This document shows, piece by piece, positions 51,556 to 64,000 of a stretch of 64,000 nt of DNA. Position 1 is the stretch's first letter. Each line of letters opens with the position of its first letter. Both the position numbers and the translations under genes were made by a program. The notes beneath the pieces are model-generated. The model was given only the letters and a program-made list of their open reading frames with translations. It was not told where the DNA came from and made no database searches. The DNA comes from Tessaracoccus massiliensis (lineage in GTDB: Bacteria; Actinomycetota; Actinomycetes; Propionibacteriales; Propionibacteriaceae). The DNA lies in contig NZ_LN623542.1 of the NCBI RefSeq assembly GCF_000826065.2, positions 280,715 to 344,714 of the forward strand, in the 5' to 3' direction.

Positions 51556-52730
51556 TTAACCTTCTCCCCGGCCGTCCGCGTGCGCGGCTGCCAGCTTCTC
51601 GTAGACGGCCCGCAGGCGGGCGGCGTCGGCATCCCAACACAGGGCGGGGCGTGCCGTCTCGACATTACACACGTAGCGCGGGAAATCGGCAACGACGTCG
51701 CTGACGGCGCGCGCAAGGTCCTCCGCGTCGCCCGGCGCGTAGAGGGTGCCGAGGTCGTGCTCGCGGACCACCTTGGCCAACTCGCCGATGTCGGTGGCCA
51801 CCACCGGCAACCCGAGGCTGACTGCGTGGAACAGCTTGTTGGGCAGCGCCAGGCGGTGGTTGGTCCACCTGTCCGAGTGCGTCACCAGCGCCAGCCCTGC
51901 GGCCGACATCAGCGCCGAGGCCTCGTCGAGTGGCAACGCCCCCAGCACGGTGGCGCGGCCGGGATCGAAGGAGGTCAACCACGTCTGGTCCGCCGGCCCG
52001 CACATCGTGATGGGCAGGTCGACGAGGCGGCTGGCCGCCGCGATGGTCTCGAGCTCGCGGTAGGCGGCGATGCGGCCGGCGTAGACCAGCCCGGTGGGCC
52101 GCTCCAGCACCAGCGGGTGGTCGCCGCGCAGCGGGAAGGTGTTGCGCACGACCGTGACGTCGCTCCAGCCATGCACGCCCTTGAGTGCGTCGGCCACGCC
52201 GTCGCCCACCGTGATGATGGCCGAGGCGCGCGAGCCGCACTCCCCCTCGATGCGCTTCTCGCGTGCGTCGGCGAGGGGGGTGGGGCGGAACTCGCGGGGC
52301 AGGCCCGTCCAGAGTTCGTGGGAGTCGTAGACCAGCGGCACGTCCCGCTCGCGGGCGAGTTGGTCCCCGGCCGCCAGGGCGGTGTAGTCGTGGGCGTGCA
52401 CCACGTCGAAGTCACGGGTCTGCGCGTCCTTGACCACGCCGGCCGCCCATCGGCCGAAGGCGGAGCGGCGGTGCTCGGGCAGCAGCACCCAGCGCGCGAA
52501 CCGCAGGTGCGGCGGGAGCTTCCTACCCGCCAGCGACCGCTTGCCCTCGCCGCGGAACACCGACGATGTGCCCACTGAGCTCACCGTGATGCCAGGCCCT
52601 GGCTCGAAGTCCTCCGGCACCGAGCGGCCGATGATGTGCACGCTGTGCCCGGCGTCGACGAGGGTGCGTGCCTCGCGCAGCACCCGGGTGTCCGTGGCCA
52701 CGGAGGTGGCCACCAGCATGAGGATCTTCA

Positions 52731-52731
<1 letters not shown>
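51556..52731 (-). CDS. GT4 glycosyltransferase
   Basis: 391 residues from ATG 52731, overlapping the two-headed GT stop as TGATG. KILMLVATSVATDTRVLREA is a typical GT4 start; FDVVHAHDYTALAAGDQLAR, LVYDSHELWTGLP, GLVYAGRIAAYRELETIAAA and HRLALPNKLFHAVSLGLPVV complete the fold. It is similar in style to the GT at 48640. Specificity unknown. Confidence 0.88.
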
Positions 52732-56806
<4,075 letters not shown>

Positions 56807-56849
56807 GCGCCTCCCGGGGCAGGACGCCACGAGACACTAGGCTGGCTGC

Positions 56850-58208
56850 GTGCCGCCCGAAGTGTCCGTCATCATCCCCTGTTATCAGGCGGTGGGCTAC
56901 CTGCCCCGGTGCATCGGCTCCCTCGCGGCCCAGAGCCTCGACGCGGACCGCTTCGAGGCCGTCCTGATCTTCAACGGCCCCGATGACGGCGGCGAGCAGC
57001 TGGCCGCCGAGTTGCTGCGGAGCTCGGGGATCGCGCACCAGATCCTGCACAGCGACCCCGGCGCCGGCCGCGCCCGCAACGTCGGCATCGCCGCGGCCCA
57101 CGCGCCCTGGACGACGCTGCTCGACGCCGACGATGAGCTCAGCCCGCAGTTCCTCGAGTTGATGCTGGCCGCCGCCACGGACCAGTCCGTGGTGCCGGTG
57201 GCCGGCGTCGTCGACCAGAGCTACGACGGGGTGACCACCCCCTGGTGGTTCAACGCCACCCTCGACGCCGCGGAGGGCCCGCAGAGCCCGGAGGCGTTCT
57301 ATCCCCACCTCTCCATGAACGCTGGCAAGCTCATCCCCACCGCGGCGCTGCAGCGCCACCGGTTCAATGAGGAGCTCCGCAGCGGTGAGGACATCGTGCT
57401 CTACTGCGCCCTCTTCGACGACGAGCAGCTCCAGATGTCCGCCGCACCCGCCCAAGCGGGCGCGCAGTACGTGCGGCATGTCACCGCGTCTTCGGTGAGC
57501 CGCCAGAACAGCAGCTTCGACTTCATGGTCACCCAGCGCCTCGCCGTGATCGGCGAGCTCAACCGTCAACTCGACGCGGCCGCGGGGGAACTCGATGGCG
57601 TGCGCCGCGTCTCCATCGCCAGCCAGTGCCACTTCATCCGTCGCTACCTGCGGCAACACCCGGAGCAGAAGCCCGAGGTGATCGATGAGGTGACAGGGCA
57701 CCACTTCCGCCACTTGGCGCCCTACCTGCGTCCCACCCCACCCCGCCGTGTACTGGTGTGCGGGGACTACCTGCGTCCCACCCCACCCCGCCGTGTACTG
57801 GTGTGCGGGGACTTCTCCCCCGCCGGCACCGCCGCCTCCCGCGAGGTCATCGGATGGATGGTCGACGGAGGGGAAGAATGGCAGGTGGTCTCCACCGCCT
57901 CCACGCAGGGCATGGACTGGGCGTTGACCTGGACCGTCGCCCTGTCCGTGGCCCGGCACGACCGCATCCCGGTCCCGCCTGAGGCCGATTCGGAGCACGC
58001 CACAGGAGAGTTCGTCGACGCGGCCCTCGCCTCGCTGGCCGACATGGGCGACCTCGACGTCGTCGCCACGTTCGGTCCCTGGCGTGCGGCCCACATCGCC
58101 GGCGCCCTGCACGCGGAACGCACCGGTGCCCGCTGGGAGCCGCACGCCACCCCACCCCTGCACGACGCGGACCTGAACCGCGATATCGACCGATGGAGGA
58201 CGAGATGA
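56850..58208 (+). CDS. GT2-type glycosyltransferase with tandem 15-residue duplication
   Basis: 452 residues from GTG 56850. VSVIIPCYQAVGYLPRCIGS and the metal motif TTLLDADDELSPQFLELMLA define a GT-A, family-2 domain in residues 1-230. A C-terminal Rossmann-like region (VLVCGDFSPAGTAASREVIG; DLDVVATFGPWRAAHIAGAL) looks like half of a GT-B. At the junction YLRPTPPRRVLVCGD is present twice in tandem because of a perfect 45-bp DNA duplication, so the first strand of the second domain is doubled. ATGA-coupled to the next gene. Confidence 0.85.
   Translation: MPPEVSVIIPCYQAVGYLPRCIGSLAAQSLDADRFEAVLIFNGPDDGGEQLAAELLRSSGIAHQILHSDPGAGRARNVGIAAAHAPWTTLLDADDELSPQFLELMLAAATDQSVVPVAGVVDQSYDGVTTPWWFNATLDAAEGPQSPEAFYPHLSMNAGKLIPTAALQRHRFNEELRSGEDIVLYCALFDDEQLQMSAAPAQAGAQYVRHVTASSVSRQNSSFDFMVTQRLAVIGELNRQLDAAAGELDGVRRVSIASQCHFIRRYLRQHPEQKPEVIDEVTGHHFRHLAPYLRPTPPRRVLVCGDYLRPTPPRRVLVCGDFSPAGTAASREVIGWMVDGGEEWQVVSTASTQGMDWALTWTVALSVARHDRIPVPPEADSEHATGEFVDAALASLADMGDLDVVATFGPWRAAHIAGALHAERTGARWEPHATPPLHDADLNRDIDRWRTR
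57722..57813. repeat. Perfect 45-bp tandem duplication in the GT2 gene
   Basis: Two adjoining identical 45-bp units (each begins TACCTGCGTCCCACC and ends TGTGCGGGGAC) encode 15 residues twice without frame change. No differences between copies were seen, so the event is recent or a sequence-assembly artefact. Confidence 0.9.
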
Positions 58209-58594
58209 AGAAACTGCGTTCGAGCGCCTACAAGATCGTGCTGGCAGCCTCAGTGCTCCTTGCCCTGGTCGCCGCGGTCCTCGGTGCGGTGGCGGCGGTG
58301 CAGGACGAGGCGGAGGTCCTCGGCTGGGCCGTCGCGCTGTGCGCCGCCGCTGTCGCAGGCCTCGCCGTCGCGCTGCACTTCCGCACCGGCCACATCCTGC
58401 AGGCGGCCCGCCGCGCCCAGGTCACCGGTCCGGCGCAGCAGGTGGTGGCGCAGGCCGGGCTGGTCGCCGTCGACGACTCGATCCTCACCGAGCTCCAGGA
58501 ACTCCGCAAGAGCGTCAAGCTGAGCCTGAACAACGAGATGTTCCTGCTCGACGAGATCCAGCGAGTCAACGCCCAGCGCACCGATGACCACTGA
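58205..58594 (+). CDS. Small membrane protein
   Basis: 129 residues from ATG 58205. Two hydrophobic segments (IVLAASVLLALVAAVLGAVA; GWAVALCAAAVAGLAVAL) and a C-terminal helical cytosolic tail (ILTELQELRKSVKLSLNNEM). It overlaps the genes on both sides (ATGA; 11 bases). It may anchor or scaffold the neighbouring glycosyltransferases; no family recognised. Confidence 0.65.
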   Translation: MKKLRSSAYKIVLAASVLLALVAAVLGAVAAVQDEAEVLGWAVALCAAAVAGLAVALHFRTGHILQAARRAQVTGPAQQVVAQAGLVAVDDSILTELQELRKSVKLSLNNEMFLLDEIQRVNAQRTDDH

Positions 58595-60098
58595 GCTGAG
58601 CCTTCCGCCGGGAGGGTGGCGCTCCCCCGACGACACCGCACCCACCGTTGCCCTGGTGCGGCGGATGGTCGCGCTGCAGGCCTGGGCCGATGCCTCCCCC
58701 AGTTGGCAGGCGGCGCAGGCCGAGGCCTTGATCGACGAGGTGGCCGTGCTGCTGCGCGACCGGGCCTCCGGCTCCGCCGAGCAGCGTCGCGCGGTGTTCG
58801 ACGAGATCACCATGTGCGCCCCGGGCCCCACCTTCCCCTGGGAGAAGGTGCAGCCCCTGGCCCGCGGGCTTGCGTTCCTCTACCAGTTCGCGCCGTGGGC
58901 TGATTCAGGTGCAGTCGTCGCGTCGAAGCGGATGCGAGACCGTGGCGACGTCGTCGATGTCATCTCGTGCAGCGGCGCCAACCGTCGCCGCATCGACCCC
59001 ACCATCGCCCTGGTGGGCGCACCGTACGTGGGCAAGCTCATCCACCTCGATCTGCTCCAGGCGTGGGCGTCCTGGCCGGAGGTGCGCGCCTTCTGCGCCG
59101 AGGGCCTCAAGGCGGCCGAGGACCTGGGCGGCTCCCGCACCCACCTGTACACCCGCGCCATGTGGCCGCCGTCCCACTTCGCAGGGGCGCTCTGCAAGCT
59201 GCGTCACCCCGAGGTGCCGTGGATCGCCGAGTTCTCCGACCCGCTGTCCATCGACATCGAAGGCAACTGGCGGCCGGATCCGGAGGTGCCACGCGAGGAC
59301 TGGTACGACCCGGTCTGGCGCGCCATCGAGGAACGGTGGGGCCCGGTTCCGGAGCGTCGCAGGGGCTTCTTCCCGTTCGCCGAGTGGGTGGCCTACGCGC
59401 TGGCCGACGAGGTCTGGTTCACCAACGAGCACCAGCGCGAACTGATGTTGGCCGTCATCGACGACGACGCGTTGCGCGAGGACGTCCGCCGCCGCTCGCA
59501 CGTGAGCCACCACCCCACGCTCCCGCCGGAGTTCTACGAGCTCGTGCCTACCGAGTACACGGTCGACGACAGCAAGCTCAACCTCGCGTACTTCGGCGAG
59601 TTCTACGCCACCCGCGGCATCGGCGACGTGACCTCCGCCATCCGGCTGCTTCCGGACGAACTGCGCTCCCAGATCCACCTCCACGTGTTCACCAACTTCG
59701 TCCCGGCCGGCCACGGCGGGCGCCGCCCCGCGCACATGACCGAGGCCGCCTACAACGAGCTGGTCAACCGGGCGGTGCAGGGTGTGGGGGCCGACGGCAT
59801 CGAGGACCAGGTCTTCATCAACCCGGCGCGCCCGTTCCTGGAGTTCCTCAACCTCACGCAGCGCTTCGACTATCTCATCGTCTGCGACGCACTCACTGCG
59901 GGCCACCACGAGCGCAACCCCTACCTCCCCTCCAAGTGGAGCGACTACGCCAACTCCGCGGCCGGCACCTGGGCGCTGGTGGAGGAGGGCTCGATGCTCA
60001 GCACCAAGCCCGCCTCCGCCATGAGCCCCGTGGGCGACCCCGAGGCCGCGGCCATCGTCCTCAGGCAACTGCTCGCGAAGCGGGAGGCGCGCCCATGA
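58584..60098 (+). CDS. Glycosyltransferase-like protein, GT4 style
   Basis: 504 residues. The N-terminal 90 are helical; AFLYQFAPWADSGAVVASKR opens a GT-B-like acceptor fold with WIAEFSDPLSIDIEGNWRPD, and the donor half shows LAYFGEFYATRGIGDVTSAI, then FDYLIVCDALTAGHHERNPY and LPSKWSDYANSAAGTWALVE. Actinobacterial surface-glycan clusters contain many such enzymes. It overlaps the next ATG (ATGA). Confidence 0.75.
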   Translation: MTTELSLPPGGWRSPDDTAPTVALVRRMVALQAWADASPSWQAAQAEALIDEVAVLLRDRASGSAEQRRAVFDEITMCAPGPTFPWEKVQPLARGLAFLYQFAPWADSGAVVASKRMRDRGDVVDVISCSGANRRRIDPTIALVGAPYVGKLIHLDLLQAWASWPEVRAFCAEGLKAAEDLGGSRTHLYTRAMWPPSHFAGALCKLRHPEVPWIAEFSDPLSIDIEGNWRPDPEVPREDWYDPVWRAIEERWGPVPERRRGFFPFAEWVAYALADEVWFTNEHQRELMLAVIDDDALREDVRRRSHVSHHPTLPPEFYELVPTEYTVDDSKLNLAYFGEFYATRGIGDVTSAIRLLPDELRSQIHLHVFTNFVPAGHGGRRPAHMTEAAYNELVNRAVQGVGADGIEDQVFINPARPFLEFLNLTQRFDYLIVCDALTAGHHERNPYLPSKWSDYANSAAGTWALVEEGSMLSTKPASAMSPVGDPEAAAIVLRQLLAKREARP

Positions 60099-61624
60099 GC
60101 CGCGAACTCGGCGCCCAGTTGCGCGACCTCTGCCGCGACGGTGACCTCGTCGCCGCCAAGGCGCTCCTCGAGGCCTCCGCCGACGAACTGCTCACCGCCC
60201 AGCAGGACCCCGCCGCCGACGGCGCCCGTCTGGTGCTGGACCATGCGTCGTACCTGCGCGGCTGGGCGACGCTGCAGCTGCGGCTGGGACGCATCGTCGG
60301 GTCCGGGCCGGCCGCCCTCACCAGGCCCACGCCCGACCTCCTGCTCGTCTCTCACCCCGGCACAGACGTGCTGCGGCACTGGGTGGGTACTGCCGCGCGC
60401 ATCACCCACCTGACGGTGGAGCAGTTCCGGGCTGAACTCGACGGCGAAGCCGACCCCAGCGCAGACCTCAGCGATGCCCTCGGCCTGCCGCTCGACCGCT
60501 ATGCGGACCAGGCCATCGAGGCGATCACTGCGCAGGCGATCCAGCTGGGCGCGCCGTTGATCGTGGTGCAGGGCCGCCCCTGGCTCGCGGTCGCCGCCTC
60601 GGCCGCGGCCCATCGTCTGGGTCTGCCGCTCTGGTGGGATCTGCGGGGCGACGCCGTCGCGCTGAGCCAGATCCATGACGGGCGCCCCTACTCGGCACCG
60701 GTCCCCTCCCCGCCGGCCGACGCCGCCTTCCGCGCCGCCGCCTCCACCGCCCGCTTGGTGCTCGACGGCACCCAGGTGGCATACCTGCGGTCCCACCCCG
60801 AGCTCCGCGACCGCCTGCTGGCGATCAGCACGGGTCCGCACGGCACCGTGCCCACCCAGCCGAACGTCTGGGCGGCGTGGCGCGCCGTGCAGGACGGTCA
60901 GCTCGCCTCGGCCCCGCGCCGCCACTACGTCGGCGGGCTGCGCGCCGCCTCATCGGTGCCCTCGGTGCCCCGCATCGCGGTGCTCGGTACCTTCGACGGG
61001 TTCCCGCACTCCGACGTCGTGCTGAACCCCGCCGAGATCGTGCCGGAGGAGGTCGACGCCTTGGTGATCGACGCGCGGACGCCCGGGCTGTGGGATGAGG
61101 CGAAGGAGCGGGCCATCCAGGCCCGCACCGCCCACCTGCCGATCGTGGCGATCGGCCTGCCGGAGCCGGCGGAACGGCCGTTCGCCGACATCGTGGCCAC
61201 CATCGGCCCCATCCCTCGCGAGGCACGCACCAGCGGGCACCAGCCGCAGTGGGGCTTCGCCGCGATCAGCGACAACCCGACGGGCTACCGCATCGCCCTC
61301 AGGGCCGCGTCGCTGGCCGTCGGGGCCGCGGCCTTCGCGCCCCGTCCGGCGGAACCGCCACGGCTCGAAGCTCTGGGCTTCAGCGCTCCCCGACCGCAGC
61401 TCACCGTCGTCATCGAAGAAGGCGAGCGCGCCGGGCACCAGATGACCCTCGACGACCTTGCCCGACAGACGCTGCACCGCTCCCTGTTCGAGTGCGTCGT
61501 GACGGAGCCTGGCTCGCCCCTCCAACAGCAGGGCCCAGCCGTCGTGAAGGTGGAAGCGGGTGCCCGGTTAGCCCCTGACTTCCTGCTCAGCCGCTGGCTG
61601 AGCGGCCCGGAAACCGTGGTGTAA
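60095..61624 (+). CDS. Glycosyltransferase-like protein with truncated GT2-like end
   Basis: 509 residues. Residues about 80-250 form a GT-B-like N-domain (PDLLLVSHPGTDVLRHWVGT; APLIVVQGRPWLAVAASAAA; LGLPLWWDLRGDAVALSQIH). Residues about 430-509 (QLTVVIEEGERAGHQMTLDD, then LARQTLHRSLFECVVTEPGS, then APDFLLSRWLSG) look like the beginning of a GT2 domain that stops early, lacking a DxD. It may be truncated or a degenerate fusion. Last GT gene before wecC. Confidence 0.6.
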   Translation: MSRELGAQLRDLCRDGDLVAAKALLEASADELLTAQQDPAADGARLVLDHASYLRGWATLQLRLGRIVGSGPAALTRPTPDLLLVSHPGTDVLRHWVGTAARITHLTVEQFRAELDGEADPSADLSDALGLPLDRYADQAIEAITAQAIQLGAPLIVVQGRPWLAVAASAAAHRLGLPLWWDLRGDAVALSQIHDGRPYSAPVPSPPADAAFRAAASTARLVLDGTQVAYLRSHPELRDRLLAISTGPHGTVPTQPNVWAAWRAVQDGQLASAPRRHYVGGLRAASSVPSVPRIAVLGTFDGFPHSDVVLNPAEIVPEEVDALVIDARTPGLWDEAKERAIQARTAHLPIVAIGLPEPAERPFADIVATIGPIPREARTSGHQPQWGFAAISDNPTGYRIALRAASLAVGAAAFAPRPAEPPRLEALGFSAPRPQLTVVIEEGERAGHQMTLDDLARQTLHRSLFECVVTEPGSPLQQQGPAVVKVEAGARLAPDFLLSRWLSGPETVV

Positions 61625-61653
61625 AGTCCACTTCTGCTGATCTACGGAAGGCT

Positions 61654-62886
61654 ATGAGCATGTTCTCGCACGTATGCGTGGTGGGGTTGGGGTACATCGG
61701 ACTGCCCACCGCAGCGATCCTGGCGGCCCAGGGGATCAGGGTCACAGGTGTCGACGTCAACGAACGATCCGTCGCCGAGATCAACCAGGGCCACGTGCCG
61801 TTCGTGGAGCCGGATCTCGAGGCCTTCGTGGTGAGCGCCGTCAACCGCGAGCTCCTCACCGCCCAGACTGAGCCCGCGCCCGCTGATGCGTTCATCGTGG
61901 CGGTTCCCACCCCGTTCCACGCGGACAAGTCCGCAGACCTCTCCTACATCGAGGCCGCCACCCGCGCGATCGCCCCCCACCTGACGGGCAACGAACTGCT
62001 GGTGCTCGAGTCCACCTCCCCGCCCGGGGCCACGGAGTTCATGGCGGACGTGGTCTTCCAGGAGCGCCCGGAACTGAAGGACGCGGACCTCAAGTTCGCG
62101 CACTGCCCGGAGCGCGTGCTCCCCGGCCGCGTCATGACCGAACTGGTGGAGAACGACCGGATCGTCGGCGGGCTCACCCCTGAGGCAGCCGAGGCCGCGG
62201 CCGAGCTGTACCGCACGTTCTGCAAGGGCGAGATCCTCCTCACCGATGCGAAGACCGCTGAGATGGCCAAGCTGGTCGAGAACAGCTTCCGCGATGTCAA
62301 CATCGCCTTCGCCAACGAGTTGTCGATCATCTGCGACAAGCTGGGCATCAACGTGTGGGAGCTCATCGAGTTGGCCAACCACCACCCGCGCGTCAACATT
62401 CTGCAGCCCGGCCCCGGCGTCGGCGGCCACTGCATCGCGGTGGATCCGTGGTTCATCGTTTCCGCCGTACCCGACGAGGCGCGCCTCATCCGCAGCGCGC
62501 GCACCATCAACGACGCTAAGCCCCAGTGGGTCATCGACCAGGTCAAGGCGGCCGCCTACGGGCTGGACCAGCCCGCCGTCGCGCTGATGGGCCTGGCGTT
62601 CAAGCCGAACATCGACGACCTGCGGGAGTCGCCGGCGCTGTCCATCGCGGCGCAGCTGGCCGACGAGATGCCCACGGCCCGGCTCCTGGCTGTCGAGCCC
62701 CACATCGAGGAGCTGCCGAAGGCGCTCGCGGGCCGCAGCAACGTGGCCTTCACCCAGACGGAGGACGCCATCGCCACCGCGGACATCGTGGTGGTTCTGG
62801 TTGATCACGACGCGTTCAAGCAGCTCGACCCCGAGCTCTTGGAGGGCAAGGCCCTCGTCGACACGCGCGGCCTCTTCCGCGCCTGA
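61654..62886 (+). CDS. wecC: UDP-N-acetyl-D-mannosamine dehydrogenase
   Basis: 410 residues. VCVVGLGYIGLPTAAILAAQ, LLVLESTSPPGATEFMADVV, AEMAKLVENSFRDVNIAFAN and Cys260 in GPGVGGHCIAVDPWFIV match the WecC group; the LESTSPPG and DPWFI variants distinguish it from the WbpA-like enzyme at 41429. It oxidises UDP-ManNAc to UDP-ManNAcA with NAD+. The partner epimerase wecB lies just beyond, convergent. Confidence 0.9.
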   Translation: MSMFSHVCVVGLGYIGLPTAAILAAQGIRVTGVDVNERSVAEINQGHVPFVEPDLEAFVVSAVNRELLTAQTEPAPADAFIVAVPTPFHADKSADLSYIEAATRAIAPHLTGNELLVLESTSPPGATEFMADVVFQERPELKDADLKFAHCPERVLPGRVMTELVENDRIVGGLTPEAAEAAAELYRTFCKGEILLTDAKTAEMAKLVENSFRDVNIAFANELSIICDKLGINVWELIELANHHPRVNILQPGPGVGGHCIAVDPWFIVSAVPDEARLIRSARTINDAKPQWVIDQVKAAAYGLDQPAVALMGLAFKPNIDDLRESPALSIAAQLADEMPTARLLAVEPHIEELPKALAGRSNVAFTQTEDAIATADIVVVLVDHDAFKQLDPELLEGKALVDTRGLFRA

Positions 62887-62889
62887 TCG

Positions 62890-62926
62890 GTCCCTGAGCC
62901 AGCCGCCCCACGGCTGGCCGAAGGGC
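62890..62926. repeat. REP-like palindrome between convergent wecC and wecB
   Basis: GTCCCTGAGCCAGCC pairs with GGCTGGCCGAAGGGC; same family as the copies inside coding sequences, here in its expected intergenic place. Confidence 0.8.
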
Positions 62927-62978
62927 CCTCAACGTAGAAGCTGAGCCACCCAGGTGCCGCTGCCTCAGCCCCTGACCG

Positions 62979-64000
62979 TCAGCCCTCGAACTCGTCGATC
63001 CGCTGACCGACGCCCAGGAGCTCGGCAATCGCGGCGACGCTGCGCTCTGCTGCGCGCCCGTCGCCGTAGGGGTTGACCGCGTTACTCATGGCCGCGTACG
63101 CCTCCGCATCGTCGAGCAGGCGGCTGGCCTCGTCGACGATGGTCTGCCTGGCGGTGCCGATCAGCTTGACGGTGCCTGCGGTGACCGCCTCAGGCCGCTC
63201 AGTGTTCTCCCGCAGCACCAGCACCGGCTTGCCGAACGACGGCGCCTCCTCCTGCACGCCACCCGAATCAGTCAGCACGAGCTTGGCCCACTTCTGGGCA
63301 TGGACGAACTCGGGGTAGTCAAGAGGCTCGACGATCACCACGTTCGGGAAGTCCTTGATGGCGGGGAAGATCACCTCGCGCACTGTGGGGTTCTTGTGCG
63401 CGGGGAAGACGAACAGCGTCTCCGGGTAGCGCGCGGCGAGTTCGGCCACGGCTGCGGCGATGTCCGCCATCGGCTCGCCCCAGTTCTCCCGACGGTGGGT
63501 GGTGAGGAGCACCATGTCGCGCCCGGCTGCGGCCTCGTCACGCAGCCGTTGGTCGCTGAACTCCACCGGCTTCTCCGCGGTCCAGTTGAGGGCGTCGATG
63601 ACGGTGTTGCCCACCACGGCGACGATGCCGGGGTCGATGCCCTCGGCCAGCAGGTTGTCGCGCGACATCGTCGTGGGGGCCAGATGCAGCGCCGTCACCT
63701 GGCCGGCGAGGCGGCGGTTGGCCTCCTCCGGGAACGGCGAGTAGATGTTGCCGGAGCGCAGACCTGCCTCCAGATGGACGACGGGGATCTCCTTGTAGAA
63801 GCAGGTGATGGCACCCATCGCGACGGTGGTGGTGTCTCCCTGGACGACCACGGCGTCCGGCCGGTGCTCGTCAAGCACCTGTGGGAGGCGCTCCATGATC
63901 CGGGCCGACAACTCGGTGAGGCTCTGCCCCGGCTTCATGACGTCGAGGTCCGCATCCGGCTCCACGACGAACCACTTGTTGACCTGGTCGAGCATCTCCC
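62979..64000 (-). CDS. wecB: UDP-N-acetylglucosamine 2-epimerase, N-terminus outside window
   Basis: The window holds the C-terminal 340 or so residues; the gene continues past 64000. VVVQGDTTTVAMGAITCFYK, VHLEAGLRSGNIYSPFPEEA, NRRLAGQVTALHLAPT, LLTTHRRENWGEP and TDSGGVQEEAPSFGKPVLVL are the non-hydrolysing WecB signatures. It makes UDP-ManNAc for wecC next to it. Convergent orientation means they are not one transcript. Confidence 0.93.
   Translation of the reverse strand, partial: EMLDQVNKWFVVEPDADLDVMKPGQSLTELSARIMERLPQVLDEHRPDAVVVQGDTTTVAMGAITCFYKEIPVVHLEAGLRSGNIYSPFPEEANRRLAGQVTALHLAPTTMSRDNLLAEGIDPGIVAVVGNTVIDALNWTAEKPVEFSDQRLRDEAAAGRDMVLLTTHRRENWGEPMADIAAAVAELAARYPETLFVFPAHKNPTVREVIFPAIKDFPNVVIVEPLDYPEFVHAQKWAKLVLTDSGGVQEEAPSFGKPVLVLRENTERPEAVTAGTVKLIGTARQTIVDEASRLLDDAEAYAAMSNAVNPYGDGRAAERSVAAIAELLGVGQRIDEFEG

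Noticed and set aside
58967-61624. An 885-codon open frame on the plus strand
   Set aside because: It overlaps two real glycosyltransferase-like genes in another frame and is Arg/Pro/Gly-rich without domains.

Overview
The window is high-GC DNA from an actinobacterium, most likely a member of the Propionibacteriaceae. This is inferred from codon usage and gene content: a DUF222/HNH endonuclease, LCP and Ada/Ogt genes, diaminouronic-acid sugar genes, and dispersed CCCTGAGC...GTCGAAGGG palindromes. No rRNA or species marker is present. Three tRNA genes are visible: Arg-ACG, Ser-GCT and Ser-TGA.

Layout. 1-7 kb holds decayed genes (a DinB-ankyrin gene, a P450 remnant) around intact xthA and a katE / 33-codon ORF / FUSC-type membrane protein operon. 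7.3-9.45 kb is a scar: a signal-peptide start fused to a DUF222 tail, then two IS3-family transposases broken into each other. 9.5-16.0 kb is an integrated element ending in the 3' end of tRNA-Arg. It has a leftward operon (HTH protein, frameshifted wHTH gene, replication initiator, two small Cys-containing proteins, a secreted protein, an FtsK-gamma-domain protein, a DUF3800-like protein, small membrane and secreted proteins) and a divergent repressor gene that reads into the tRNA. 16-26 kb is chromosomal: a deleted Ada-AlkA, Ogt, an ACT protein, LCP, a pseudouridine synthase, a secreted M15 peptidase gene cut by an amber codon, a lipoprotein and a quinone oxidoreductase. 26-64 kb is a large surface-polysaccharide locus containing glycosyltransferases (two of them tandem two-headed proteins), two ABC export systems, kinase-like proteins, a WbpA/B/E/D-type diacetamido-uronic acid operon, a WecB/WecC pair, argG and a small type VII-like effector cluster.

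How the genes may work together. In the element, the initiator has an N-terminal winged helix and its own gene carries seven 22-bp palindromic iterons beside an AT-richer stretch. That is the architecture of the lambda O/ori region. The repressor is 101 residues long and its last codons lie inside tRNA-Arg, the arrangement expected if attP lies within the repressor gene, as in BPs-type integration-dependent immunity. No integrase, capsid or terminase gene is seen, so the element is either satellite- or plasmid-like or has lost its left end to the IS scar. In the polysaccharide locus, sugar activation (wbp and wec genes), glycan assembly (GT operons), translocation (TagGH-like ABC pair and an ABC exporter) and wall attachment (LCP) can be read as one process; that linkage is inference.

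A second theme is genome wear. Amber codons, frameshifts, in-frame deletions, gene chimeras, a tandem duplication and two families of dispersed repeats lie inside coding sequences.
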